Part shown: positions 33,269 to 44,519 of the stretch, in pieces | Position numbering within the stretch: the stretch's first letter is position 1 | Layout: every line of letters starts with the position of its first letter | DNA from: Carassius auratus | Lineage: Eukaryota > Chordata > Actinopteri > Cypriniformes > Cyprinidae | Assembly: GCF_003368295.1 (NCBI RefSeq) | Contig: NW_020524488.1 | Location: forward strand, 1,037,350 to 1,101,349 | DNA length: 64,000 nt | Direction of reading: 5' to 3' | The notes under the pieces: generated by a model | What the model was told of the DNA's origin: nothing | What the model saw: only the letters and a program-made list of their open reading frames with translations | The model's database searches: none | Program-made: the position numbers and the translations under genes

Positions 33269-33409
33269 ATGGACATTCGTCGTTTTTTTAATAAACCCAC
33301 TAGTAAAAGTGTGGAGTTTTCTAACTCTGGCACTTCAACCATCAATTCCACTGCTGCTACTGACACAGCAACCGACGCCGGTGTAGCAGTCGATTCTGTT
33401 CCCTTCTGA
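33269..33409 (+). pseudogene. N-terminus of a hAT-like transposase
   Basis: The ATG at 33269 opens MDIRRFFNKPTSKSVEFSNS and continues with a Ser/Thr/Ala-rich stretch to a stop near 33409. A 'MDIRKFF'-type start is typical of fish hAT transposases of the ZMYM1-like/DUF4371 group. None of the BED, TTF or catalytic domains follow. The end of the frame falls inside the inverted repeat described separately, so the fragment was probably cut by a rearrangement. Confidence 0.5.
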
Positions 33410-33422
33410 ATGTCTGTTTCCC
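33381..33422 (+). repeat. 42-bp inverted repeat, left copy
   Basis: 'gtgtagcagtcgattctgtt', then 'cccttctgaatgtctgtttccc'. It pairs with 33869-33910 in inverted orientation with about four mismatches, leaving a loop of about 446 bp. The right copy is followed by other sequence ('ccccatctgctggtaggtgc'), so the two copies probably come from two related elements. Confidence 0.8.
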
Positions 33423-33868
33423 CTCGGGTTGCCAGGTCCGTGTAATAAACCCAACCAAATAGTTAATCAAACATTTTCCCAAAGTAGCCTAAATTCCACG
33501 GATTTGGAAACATACAAAAGCAAATGCACCGCATGCAAATGCACCAAACACACCTGGATGTAAGGAAAGCAAAAAGGGACAAATTTCTTGCTACACTGCA
33601 GCATAGTAAAATGATTCTCACACTCCCGTTTATGTTCTTTTTTTTTTAATTATTCATCTTGCAGTTGTTCCATTATTTTTGTCTTATTTTTTACATTTCA
33701 AGTTGAAAAACCTCTCGTCTTAAATTAATTTTAAAGTTTAAGATTTAGGACGGTATTTTGAACTATTTGACTTGCTGTACATCCAGTCACGCTTCTTGCG
33801 CACGCTAGTTCTGATCGTACGTATATTAACTCGGCAAGTACGCAAGAATTGTAGTATGTTTGCGTAAA

Positions 33869-33910
33869 GGGAAACAGACATTCCGAGTGAAACAGAATCG
33901 ACTGCTACAC
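33869..33910 (-). repeat. 42-bp inverted repeat, right copy
   Basis: Reverse complement of 33381-33422 with few mismatches. Confidence 0.8.
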
Positions 33911-34021
33911 CCCATCTGCTGGTAGGTGCCCCCCCATGCACAAAAGTGAAACTCCGCCTATGACATTTTTGTGAATTTTACTTATAACCTAACCTATATC
34001 TAATAATCATAGGCCTACAAA

Positions 34022-34160
34022 GTGTACACACACATACATACATACATACATAAATATAACTAATTAATTAAATTAAATTAATTACTGTACTTTTGTATAC
34101 TTTCTAATATATACTTTTGTATACTTTTATAGTGCAGAGGGACATTTAACTGTTATTTGA

Positions 34161-34191
<31 letters not shown>

Positions 34192-34192
34192 C
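34022..34192. repeat. Microsatellite cluster: (CATA)n and (GT)n
   Basis: A CATA/ACAT tract at about 34029-34052 and (GT)14 at 34163-34191, with AT-rich sequence between. Confidence 0.9.
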
Positions 34193-37172
34193 ATGCTTGA
34201 ATGAAGCATCTTACTTTTAAGAGGATTAAAGGCTGTGATGTGGCAAACTTGAAAGTGTCATGAAAATGAAGAGTTTATATTCCATAGTGAATGTATCTCA
34301 AAAAAGCTATTCTATAGGCACAGTATAATAAAGTGCTTAATTAAGAGCTTTGTAAACAGAAAATGATGTTTTGAGTACTGAGTGTTTTTCCCATGGGAAG
34401 ACCTTTCTTTTTTTCAGCTTAAGCTGCTGTCTTTTAAAACCTTGAATGAAGAATGGGTTTTCTCTTCTTGCTATTTTTCTGAATTATTTTTATTTAAGGT
34501 ACGGTATATAGCCAGCTCATATTTGTGAGATAAAATATTGTTGTTTTTCAGCTCATCTGAAATCTCCATGAGTAATCGCTCTTCTAAGAGTTAAAGATAT
34601 GTTTGAGGTGGATGAGACCGTTTGTAATTAAAGACATTTGTTTATTTTAAATTAAATACAATATAATTTAACAATAAAGTGTACATTGTTACCACTCGGA
34701 TATAGTGAGAATAATAATTCCAGTATTAACATGTGAATGGACTAAGAATGGATTAAAAAAGCCAAAAAATGCAAAATATCTTTTATTTAGAAAACACACA
34801 ATGGGAGATTTGACTTCTTCTATTTCTACAATAAAAAAAAAAAGAAAAAAAGAAAAATGTATTTGGATATGCAAGCTTAAAAAAATTAATGAATGTCAGT
34901 CTATTATATAACAAAATATCTGGGACAATTTCAAGCAAAGCATTCTACTGTACAGGGCTATAGAATACTGGGATATCGTGAATTGACCTCCGCTTTCCTT
35001 TAAAAAAATAAATAAAATGCAAATATTGACATGCTTTGGTGGTCATTGCACTTTGATATTTTGATATTTGCATCATATTACGTTGTATGAAAAAGATATT
35101 TACCTTTTAAGGGCCACTTTATTTGTGTGCATTTTACATTGTGGCATAAGTTGTTAGTGGAGTGCCTAGGTAGTTTAGCTTCATTCAGATTTCTGAGATC
35201 TGCCACTGTTACACTGAACACAAGTATAATAAATCGGAGTTAGGAGCCATGCTGGTTGATTGTTGTGATTGTCATCAGTGGTGAAAAACTAAAGTAGTTG
35301 GTTCTCACCTTTTGTTGGTTCTCATACATATATATACTGTATAGATTGTGTTACTTTGTGGCCTGAAATGAAGACAGATACAGTGCAGGCTTCTTCCCTA
35401 TGTCTGTTCTGTGTGGCCACTCTGCACCTATGGCAATTATTTTGGTGGCAGATGCATTTCACAGGTGATTCAACCTTATCTTAATTGGAAAAAGATAGCT
35501 TCAGATATGGAATGAAAAGCTTCCACACAGGTTCCACAAAGTTTATATAACTTACCACAAGGCTTTTTTCTTTTAAGAAAATGATACGACTAATTGCATG
35601 TTTATGTCAGTGTTGGAAAATCAAATGCACAGTCAATACTTTATGGAAACAATGGCCCTTTCAAGGTGTCTTACAGTAGATTCTTAGAATAACACACATT
35701 ATGACATAATGGGTTTTCATTGTTATTAATATGATACACATTTCAGACTCTTTAAAAATGTTATGGATGCATGACTCATTGTTACAGTAGATATTATATA
35801 GGCATACTAATTACATTCAGTTTTCATTAGAATTTGAATATTTAAAAAGATAAATAGAAAAGGTTTCCTGTATATTTGTAAATGTATAGGTCTAAGGATA
35901 TTACTATGAACACTGATTAAAAGGATTCTTTAAAATATCTTTGGAAATCTATAACTATATTAAAAGTGTCAATAAACTAATAATTGTGCTCTTTTTAACT
36001 TGTATTTTAGCCATACATGTTTTTAATTTGAATCATTTGTACAAAAATGGGACTTTAATATGAAAACTGGCACCCAACATTTGTTCAGACTAACATATTA
36101 GTTAATTGAAGGACTACTAATATTACTGTAAATCCCAGTTAAACAGCAATATTTCCATTGTGCTGTCCATTGGTTGGCTTTTAAATCAAACAAACCTGTC
36201 CAATCTTCTGATGTCAGCATCTGCTGAAACATCTGGCTCGTTAAGCCTCCTGGGAAATCTGAATGGCAGTTCATTACAGCAATAACATTTCCAAAACAAA
36301 AGCTTTTAATTCGGCTCTGCCATTTCAAGGCATGGATATTTTTGTACTTTAATAACAGCAAACTACCGGTCCACTGAATTATATTTAATTATGTTCAAAG
36401 ACCTATAGTCAGTTACTGTCTTATTAAACTGCGTATTTCCCTGAAAATGTTGTTAATGTAAAATACATAATATGTATAAGGAAAAAAAAAGTTTCAAGTA
36501 CCGCCACTATTTACTGAAAATATTTATTGATTGCATGTATGGTACATTTCTCAGCAAGCATTATTGGGTCTTTTAAACAAGCTACAGTGAGAAATTCTGC
36601 AATTGCACATAGAATAAATAGTGACAAATGTAAAAAAAAAAATGTAAATAAAAATTTAAAAGAAAAACCGCATCACCACATCACAATAGCAAAACAAAGA
36701 CACAAAGAATAATATTGTTTAAGTATCTGTGTAGACCTCAGCCAAACATTTTTTTTAAATAACAGTTTTTGCATTCCTGCTTTGCATTTTTTAATTGCCT
36801 CTGGTTGTTTGTATTTGCACACTAAATCCTCTATAATCATGTCACTAAGAAAGTTTGTATTAGAAATAAATTAACTTGTTACACAGAAGTAAAAAAGTGT
36901 ACTGTTTTAGTAATTGGAACCAACTTATTCTTCCTTGAGGTATGAAATGCAACCTTGGAGCCTTTTTTTATTATTAATATTATTATTTTTATTTATGTAT
37001 TCTTTTATATTTCATTTAATACATATTTTAGTACTTCACTTGATCTTTGATTGCCATTAGCTTTTGTGTAAACAAAACTGTAGGCAAAAATGTAAATAAC
37101 ATAACTGTAATATTTACAACAAATCATCTGCCCATTTAAATTTACCATAAAATACAACACGGACATTAAGAA
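34193..37172. other. AT-rich stretch, no gene seen
   Basis: Stop-rich in all frames apart from short chance frames. No repeat with clear termini was recognised. Confidence 0.5.
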
Positions 37173-37330
37173 TATGGTAACACTTTAGTTAATGCATTGC
37201 TATCATGAAACTAACAATGAACAATATTTTTTACAGCATTTATTAATTTTAGTGTTAAACGTGTACATATTTTAATACTTCGTTTTGCAACTATTTATCA
37301 GTATTTTTATAATTAAATTAGAATTAACCT
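37173..37330 (+). repeat. MITE relic ('ggtaacactttagttaatgc' type)
   Basis: 'ggtaacactttagttaatgc', 'atgaaactaacaatgaacaa' and 'acagcatttattaatttt' follow the consensus of an abundant cyprinid MITE (usually 'ggtaacactttacaataaggt...'). One end only. Confidence 0.6.
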
Positions 37331-38462
37331 GGATTAAGTGTTTATATTTATCATCAGTGTATGATAGCCAGTGCATCCTTAATGCAAATTGTTAAATATT
37401 TTAAACAATGTGTTAACAAGTATATTTGAGCTCTCTGTACAAAAACAGAAAAGGCATTCAGCAGATTCAACACAACAAAGAAACATACAGATTTTGGGCA
37501 GTACTTTTCTGTTTATCTTTTGTGTAAAACAAACAACAATAAAATGCGGCATTTCACCATCGTCCATATGGATGGAGTCCTTCCCGCAGTGTTCTAACAG
37601 ATTTCCCATGGCTGCATTGCCACTTAGTACCCTAAAATGAAGATCATTAAATCATTAAAGTCAAATGAAGTAGAATAGCTTCATGTCAAATGCATCCCAT
37701 GAGATCAAAAAGAGCAAGACTCTTTCGTAAATATGAGAGAAACAGATTTCGCCTTCTTCGCCTCCTCATGACTTGTTTTTCTTCTCTTGCCTGCTCTGCT
37801 CCTACTTTGGTCTCCCTCTTTTGTTCGGAGGAGGGAGATACCAGCCATCTTGGCTTGCTTTGCTCTTGTTTTGCATCAGACAGTCGTCCATCTCTGTAAT
37901 GGCAACAAAACAACCAGTTAAATTATGTGGAGCTCATTTGGCAGATGAACATACTTTTCGTCTGTCGGTTTATTTTAACCTAGACTGCTTTCCTATATGG
38001 TCAGGTTTTGAACAGAAGAGAAACAGACCAGTATGTGACTGAGCAAACTCTTCCCTCTGTGTGGAATTGCATGGAGGCCAAGACTCCTGCTTTATCTAGC
38101 TTTCATTTTCCTATATTACCTATACTACCATAACAGTTGGTATCAATAATAATGGCCAGTTCATAGATTCTGGCCTTCAATACAATGAATTAAAGTATCA
38201 TTCATTTTTAGAGACCTGCCAGTATAATGGCGTTTCCCAATCTGCAAAATGTTTGAGAATAACGGCATTGCAAACAGTATGATTTACAAATGAATTACAA
38301 AGAGCAAAAATCTACTTTTTTATCCAGTTTTTCCTTCCAAAGAGCATTCAGGAGCATTCTTTCCTTCAGCATTCATTTTGTTACCCAGAGGCATTTAGAT
38401 TATATTTGAAGTTGTAGTTTGTAGGTTTTCTCTTAAAAATAACTAACCTCATAGTGAAAGGA
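37331..38462. other. No gene seen
   Basis: Overlapping frames of 69-89 codons at 37690-38042 share a less AT-rich patch, but none has recognisable homology. Confidence 0.45.
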
Positions 38463-38510
38463 AACGTCTAAGGTTACGTATGTAACCCTGGTTCCTCGAA
38501 GGAACGAGAC

Positions 38511-38660
38511 GCTGCGTCGAGAACGATTGGGGAACGCGTCCAGCGTGACGTCTCTGAATAATATGTATAATCAGTCCAAAGGAAGGGCGAGACGTCATAG
38601 GCGGGTGACGTCAGAGACCAGGAAGCATAAAAGCAGGAGAGGCACAGCCGGCCCCAGCCT
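38511..38660 (+). repeat. DIRS left inverted terminal repeat (3' end of the element)
   Basis: 'gctgcgtcgagaacgattgg' to 'ggcacagccggccccagcct'. It matches 43600-43749 in inverted orientation at close to full identity. The outer tip (38463-38510) differs from the right tip, as in other DIRS elements. Confidence 0.95.
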
Positions 38661-38708
38661 CAAAGGATGAAGCAAGCGCCAGCCAGAGATGCCGGAAGTG
38701 TGGCACTG

Positions 38709-38809
38709 CGACGCAGCGTCTCGTTCCTTCGAGGAACCAGGGTTACATACGTAACCTTAGACGTTCCTCTTCAGGAACTCGAGCTGCGTCGAGAACGATT
38801 GGGGAACGA
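38709..38809. repeat. DIRS internal complementary region
   Basis: The first half (38709-38766) is the reverse complement of the left outer tip ('tcgttccttcgaggaaccag' to 'gttacatacgtaacctta'). The second half ('cctcttcaggaactcgagct' onward) is the reverse complement of the right outer tip. It serves as template for closing the circular intermediate in the accepted DIRS model. Confidence 0.93.
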
Positions 38810-38839
38810 GAATGCCCACGCCGCCAGACTTACAAATCT

Positions 38840-39392
38840 CTGCCAGTGTGGGAAACTGCACAGCTAGGACGAGAGAACAGAGGGGCCTGGAGCGGCTCGT
38901 AAATCTAGTCCGTAAAAACTTACGAAGGTCAAGGGCGTGGACCACCCCGAAGCCTCGCAGATGTCACGCATAGAGACACCTGCTAGGAAGGCCTTGGAGA
39001 CCGCCACACTTCTAGTGGAGTGAGCCTTGACCCCCAGGAGAGGGGAGATCAGAGGACTCGAGGCTTAGGACAGCATCCTGATCACCGCTTAGCATAAGCT
39101 TCTTCTGGTCGGAGGCCTCAGCCTCAGCGCACCATGGAGGAAACATGTAACCAGAGGGTTTCTGCTCACTGATTGGCCACCGAGAGAGGCGTGGTAGGCC
39201 ACCATGGCCGCCACGTAGACCTTCAAGGTGGAGTGGGTCAACCCTGCGGAGAGCCTGCAGGAACTCCAGCACTGTACCATCCGGGCAGTTAACTGGGTCG
39301 AGCTGGCGGTCTCCGCACCAAGAAGTGAAAAGCCTCCACTTCAAGGCATACAGTTTCCTCATTGAGGGAGCTCTGGATTGGAGAACGGTCAT
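38840..39392 (-). pseudogene. DIRS tyrosine recombinase, internally deleted
   Basis: The N-terminal part (39392-39090) includes 'SMRKLYALKWRLFTSWCGDR' and, after a frameshift, 'LSAGLTHSTLKVYVAAMVAY' and 'NPLVTCFLHGALRLRPPTRR'. The C-terminal part (about 39040-38890) reads 'HSTRSVAVSKAFLAGVSMRD', then 'ICEASGWSTPLTFVSFYGLD'. This keeps the HxxR of the catalytic set and the C-terminal tyrosine. The stretch that should hold the first catalytic Arg is missing, and the protein is well under half the usual length. The enzyme normally integrates the circular DNA copy. This one cannot. Confidence 0.88.
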
Positions 39393-39839
39393 ACAACCTC
39401 GGTTGCGAGACCGGAAGCTAAGAGTCGTGCCTCCTCAGAGACAACACCTACAGCCTCTAAGCTCCATGCGGGGGCGCACCCTCCGCCTGCGAGAGGAGAT
39501 CTCTCCTGACGGGAACCTCCCATGGAGTGCCATCAAAAAGAGAAATCAGGCCCAGGAACCATACCCGGCCCGTCCAGAACGGGGCTACTAACAGCAGCCG
39601 GACTCCGTCCCGGCACACTCTCTCCAGAACTCCCGAGAGCAGAGCAATCAGGGGAAAATGTACAGATGAAGCCTCGGCCATGTCGTGTACCATGGCGTCC
39701 AGCCCCAGTGGAGCTGGATGAGTCAGAGGAAGCCAGAGGGGACAGTGCGATGTCTCTCGAGTCGCAAACAGATCCACCCGAGTCTGGCCAACATTTCCAA
39801 CTCTGCTTCATCACCTCAGTGTGAAGCCTCCATTCCCCG

Positions 39840-41155
39840 GGCCTCGGCCCCTGCTCAACAGGATGTCTGCTCCCATATTAAGATGCCCAGGAATGTGAAC
39901 TGCTCTGAGCAAGAGGAATTCATCCTGGGCCCACACAAGGATCTGGTACGCTAGTTGTATAAACGGGGTGAGTGCAGACCTCCTTGGTGGTTGATGTAAG
40001 AGACCATCGCTGTGTGGTCGGTGCGCACCAACACATGGTGATCTCTTAGGTCTGGGAGAAATTAACGAAGTGCACGAAGCACGGCCAGCATCTCCAGGCA
40101 GTTGATGTGCCATGTCAGATGGCGACCACTCCACAGACCACGGGCAGGGTGGCCACTCATGACCACACCCCAGCGGGTGAGGGACGCATCCGTCGCTAGC
40201 ATCACGCGGCGACAAGGAGCTCCCAGCACCAGGCCCTGGGACAAGAACCAAGGATTCCTCCACATTTCCAAGGCACGTAGGCAGCGCCGCGTGACCTTTA
40301 GCATGCGAAGTTGGTTTCCCCTCAGGGAGAACCCCTTGGTCTTGAGCCACCACTGTAGGGGTCTCATGTACAGCAGGCCAATAGTATTCACGTTGGACAC
40401 AGCTGCCATCAGACCCAGCAATCTCTGTGACTGCTTGACAGTGAGTGACCGGCCTTCTCACACTCTCGCGACTGCAGTGAGGATCGACTCGATCCGAGCA
40501 GGTGACATACGTGCCTGCATCGTGGTCAAATCCCACACCATGCCAAGATAAGTGGTTCTCTGAACTGGAGAAAGCACACTTTCCTTGGCGTTAAGTCTTA
40601 ACCCCAGCTCTTTCATGTGAGCGAGAACGACACCTCGGTGCCGAACCGTCATCTGCTCAAATTGAGCTGATATCAACCAATCGTCAATGTGGTTGAGTCG
40701 TGAAAGTGTGGGGTGAGAGTGCAAGGCCAGTGGAAGATCCTTATTGGTAGGCTTTTGCCCCCAAAAGCAAACCTCAGGAACTTCCGATGAAGAAGGATGG
40801 AGATAAGTGCATCTTTTGATAGATCGTGACACACGAGTCCTCGGACTTGGCCTGTGCAGGCGTGCTAAACTTCAGTCCCCTGACTGAGAGGTTCAAAGCA
40901 CAGATCTAGAAAAGGACACAACACCTCATCCTTCCTCGGAACAGTGAAGTACCGGCTGTAGGATCCGGACTCTGCAACCCAAGGAGGGACCACCTTGATG
41001 GTCTCCATCCTCAGAGAGAGTCTACTTCTGTTCCATTACCAGAGCCTGCTTGGGGCCCACCAGAACTGGATTCTGTGGCCTCTCACTACAGTGTGCAGGA
41101 CCCACTGAGACACATTTGGCAGTAGTTTTCACACTGCAATATAGTCTACTAAGGG
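39840..41155 (-). pseudogene. DIRS reverse transcriptase / RNase H, frameshifted
   Basis: The start near 41155 has 'SLERLIPLVDYIAV', the usual opening of fish DIRS pol. The RT core at 40832-40458 includes 'RLNHIDDWLISAQF' (the YxDD-type box with His in place of Tyr; both Asp kept) and 'ELGLRLNAKESVLSPVQRTT'. RNase H follows: 'LATDASLTRWGVVMSGHPAR', 'HINCLEMLAVLRAL', 'VRTDHTAMVSYINHQGG', then in another frame 'VHIPGHLNMGADILLSRG'. The RT fingers region between about 41100 and 40830 is mostly missing or scrambled, and at least two frameshifts are present. It would copy DIRS RNA into DNA. Inactive here. Confidence 0.88.
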
Positions 41156-41940
41156 AATCAGCCTCTCAAGACTGATCTCTGGTTGCATCAGAGCAATTAG
41201 CTCGGTGCCCTGAAGTGGCGCACCGGCAGGAGACGGCCGAACTAGCTGCTCTGGAAACCTCCCAGGAGGTCGCGAGCCTCTTAGCACCGCTACGTTTCCG
41301 GGCGGTAACTGAGAGAAGCGCTCGCTGGAGACCGCTGCGCCCTGGAACACCGGCAGGGTTGGCAGATCGATCTCCCGAGGGCACTGAGGAGAGACGGGCA
41401 CCGTGTAATGCGGTGTACACCGCTCTTCCCCAGAGGGGCCTGCCCTCCGAGGTCCTGAGCCGCAGCATCAGGACTATCATAGCTGAAGTCTCCTAAAAAC
41501 GACGGTCCTCAGACCCGTATCGTCTGTCAGGAAGACTAGACCAGAGCCTGCTCGGGGCAGGACCCCGTGAAGTACACTTGGCAGGGGCTCCCACACCGCC
41601 ATGTGACCTCCTAAGGGAACCAGTCTCGCGAGACTGGCCTCTAGTGCGCCTAGAGCCACTAGCTCGGTGCCTTGAAGCCGTGGACCGGCAGGGGATGACC
41701 GTACTAGCTGCTCTAGAGACCTCAGTAGAGGTAGCGAGCCTCTCAGCACCGCTACGTTTCCGGGCGGTAACTGAGAGAAGCGCTCGCCGGAGATCGCTAT
41801 GCCCTGGAACAACGGCAGGGTTGGCAGAATGATCTCCTGAGGGCACTGGGGAGAGACGGGCACCGTGTAATGCGGTGTACACCACTCTTCCCCAGAGGGA
41901 GCTGGCCCTCAAAACGTCCTAGGCGTCAGGACGTTATGAT
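41039..41940 (-). repeat. Diverged tandem duplication (about 460-bp period) across the gag/pol junction
   Basis: Two blocks share 'gctacgtttccgggcggtaa' (41289 and 41751), 'actgagagaagcgctcgc', 'cgggcaccgtgtaatgcggt' and 'ccagagcctgct'. Both encode PVSPQCP.EI..PTLP.FQG and FSQLPPGNVAVLRGS on the minus strand. They differ at many positions, so the duplication is not recent or arose in an ancestral element. Confidence 0.85.
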
Positions 41941-42420
41941 GAAGGCTATCCAGCGAAAACAACAGTCCGTAGAACTGCTTTCCACTAGAAGCCTTCGGCC
42001 TGGGAGCGCCACTATGACTCTAGCGTCTGCGGAGTACAAAAGTGACACCCCCGGCACGTGGGGCTGGAACACTTTGGGACTGCTCCGCCCAGCAGCCCCT
42101 GACCGCCTCAACCTCCTCAGAGGAAGAGCGGTACACACGTGTTCTCACAAAAGAAATCACATCCCTAGAGCCCCTGTACATCTAACTTCACATAGTCAGA
42201 TAAATATGACATTTTATTCCTTAGAATTAAATGTAGTCAGCAACCAGACTAGTCAACGCGATCTGGTGTAGAAAAAATCACATAAAAATGAAACCATGTA
42301 ATACACGCGTTGCCTCGGCAGCGCTCATGTCTTTTTATATACATATATATATATATATATTATTTTATGCTACTCAGTCACACAAATAACATAAATCTCC
42401 TCAGAGAAATATGGATGCTG

Positions 42421-42895
42421 CAGCGAGCTGTCTCAGAGGGCGAAAGAACCGCAGCGCTGGTTTCCAGGCCTCGAGCACGAGCTCTAGATCTAGTGAACAC
42501 GGGTGGAGATAGGACGAGCCGTCTCCAACCCGTTCGCCAGATCATGTGCGATTCCTGCTATCGCGGTCGCCGCCGTGCCTCAGCAACAGCGAGACTGCGA
42601 CCGCAAGATCGCATGCACGGACACACTCCTCAGAGCGTGCCCGGCGAGAGAGCATGCAGCAGCAGCAGCGAGCTGTCTCAGAGGGCGAAAGAACCGCAGC
42701 GCTGGTTTCCAGGCCTCGAGCACGAGCTCTAGATCTAGTGAACACGGGCGGAGATAGGACGAACCGTCTCCAACCCGTTCGCCAGATCATGTGCGATTCC
42801 TGCTATCGCGGTCGCCGCCGTGCCTCAGCAACAGCGAGACTGCGACCGCAAGATCGCATGCACGGACACACTCCTCAGAGCGTGCCCGGCGAGAG
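42421..42895 (-). repeat. Near-identical 245-bp-period tandem duplication in the DIRS gag region
   Basis: The 230 bp at 42421-42650 recurs at 42666-42895 with about two base differences ('gggtggagat' against 'gggcggagat', 'gacgagccg' against 'gacgaaccg'), separated by a 15-bp 'agcatgcagcagcag' spacer. The period differs from the 460-bp duplication next door, and the high identity implies a younger event. Confidence 0.95.
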
Positions 42896-42975
42896 CGGAG
42901 CGCTTAACAGTGAGAAAAAGCACAGTCAGCCCCCCGAGAGCTGACTGCGCGAGCTCCACTCTTCATTAATGCTGC

Positions 42976-43509
42976 TTATGTTAATATTAGGCATAACATG
43001 CTTGTGTAACTGGTGCTTGTGTGACTGGCGAGCTCGTCGACGCCTATCCACATCAATCTCCTCAGAGAAAGACAGGCAGCGCCGTCGCGCCCTCTCATCG
43101 GGGAGAAAGTACCGCAAACGCGGGCTTCCGACCACCGAGAGCGGGCGCCGGATCTGGTGGCTAAGAAAGAAGATAGGGGCTTGGCCGTCTTACATTCCTT
43201 CAAGCAGATCCGAAAGCGAGTCCCGCGAGCACAACCACCGTTTTGCCTCGGCGAAAACGGGACTGGCACCGCGAGAAACGCCAGCGAAAGCTCTCTCCTC
43301 AAAGAGAGCCTTCTGAGAGTGAAGCAAAGGCTCGCATCGCAGCCGTCAACTCCCTCGAGAGCTGACACTGCGCGCTTCACTCTCAAGCAGACAACACACG
43401 AGCTGCGTGTGTCCCTACCCTTTTTTTTTTTTTTTTTGGCAGGGAAAAACACACAGCCTGAGCGCTGCCTGCTCTCGCCCAAAACTTCTCTTGATTGAAG
43501 CTTTGACAA
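42976..43509 (-). pseudogene. DIRS gag-like protein, N-terminal part
   Basis: The frame from 43509 contains 'GRDTRSSCVVCLRVKRAVSA', then 'LEGVDGCDASLCFTLRRLSL'. This matches the conserved Cys-containing start of fish DIRS gag proteins ('DTHELCVxCLGxxHAxxxLEG'). A lysine run (AAAKKKKKK-type) comes from a homopolymer at 43421-43437. Downstream gag is broken up by the tandem duplications. It would package the element's RNA. Confidence 0.7.
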
Positions 43510-43599
43510 TGGAGTTTATCAGTGGACAAACGACACTAAATAAGACTCACAAACAAATAGCGGCTGACACACACACACAGAGCGCTTGCTGAAGACACA

Positions 43600-43749
43600 A
43601 GGCTGGGGCCGGCTGTGCCTCTCCTGCTTTTATGCTTCCTGGTCTCTGACGTCACCCGCCTATGACGTCTCGCCCTTCCTTTGGACTGATTATACATATT
43701 ATTCAGAGACGTCACGCTGGACGCGTTCCCCAATCGTTCTCGACGCAGC
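43600..43749 (-). repeat. DIRS right inverted terminal repeat (5' end of the element)
   Basis: Inverted copy of 38511-38660. The outer tip is 'tcgagttcctgaagaggaac', ending about 43769. A TATA-like 'gcttttatgc' lies within the repeat. Confidence 0.95.
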
Positions 43750-43769
43750 TCGAGTTCCTGAAGAGGAAC

Positions 43770-44519
43770 TACATTTTAATAAAATCTCCAAGTAATTCTG
43801 AAAAGAATATTTTAGTTCTTTGGTGTTAATGTCGTCCCCTCACAGGTCACAACCTTCCATATTCAGTCCAGTCCCACAGCTTTGTTGGCATACGGATCTG
43901 ACACATTTCACATTTCTCATGCAGGATTTCGCCCAGGAAGGTGCTGACACAGAGTCAAAGAGTCAAAATCTGCCTTAACCCTTGAAGGTATCTGAAGGTG
44001 AGATATGGGCATGTGCTTTAAATAATACAGTAATAATAGAATGATCTTTTCAGCTGCTTCAAAGTTTTGCTGACCTATTGAACTGTGAACCAGTTCTGTG
44101 CATTTGTGTGTGTCACTCATATACGTGACTGTGTTCGGTCATGAAAGTCACTTGAATAATATAATATTAAACCTTAAACAACTCTATAAAAATTTTTTTT
44201 CCACAAACCTACACAGGAATGCCATTGTTGCACTGCAGTATAGCAAGCAATTATGTAAACATCAGATTAGTTCCACACTGAGACACATTAGTCCTAGTCT
44301 TTGAATTTGATTGGCAGTGTGAAGTTCATAAACCACTTAGTGAAACTGTTTGTATCACGCTGTGTTTACAGGTTCTCGACAGACATTCAGACACAGGATC
44401 AATCCCGGGACGTGTTTGCATTCACACAGAAGGCGACCCGGCAATGTTCTGGCAATTTTCCGGGTGCAGTGTGAAAGGCGATAGAGAGTTTCTGCAAGTT
44501 GCATAGTGACGACAAGTAA
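43770..44519. other. No gene; repeat-like patch at 44395-44500
   Basis: 'gggacgtgtttgcattcaca' and 'ccgggtgcagtgtgaaaggc' resemble a fish interspersed repeat with 'gtgtgaaagg' words. Not assigned. Confidence 0.35.

Larger units (their letters stand above)
38463..43769 (-). mobile_element. DIRS1-like tyrosine-recombinase retrotransposon, 5.3 kb, defective
   Basis: A GC-rich block in AT-rich surroundings, read on the minus strand as gag, RT/RNase H, tyrosine recombinase. It has inverted terminal repeats (38511-38660 against 43600-43749) with distinct outer tips and no target-site duplication seen. An internal complementary region at 38709-38809 repeats both outer tips, the diagnostic DIRS layout used for circular-intermediate replication. 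The outer ends carry GTT/AAC, as expected for DIRS integration. Coding regions are frameshifted and the recombinase has an internal deletion, so the copy is inactive. The methyltransferase-like domain known from fish DIRS elements was not found. Confidence 0.93.

Noticed and set aside
37690..38042. Overlapping 69-89-codon frames as a possible gene
   Set aside because: Three frames are open on both strands, which reflects composition and not selection on one. No known domain.
39522..42732. Many plus-strand frames of 80-150 codons
   Set aside because: Antisense shadows in the GC-rich DIRS element. The recognisable gag, RT and recombinase words are all on the minus strand.
38463..43769. LTR retrotransposon or endogenous retrovirus
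   Set aside because: The terminal repeats are inverted, not direct, there is an internal complementary region, and the integrase is a tyrosine recombinase. This is DIRS, not an LTR element.
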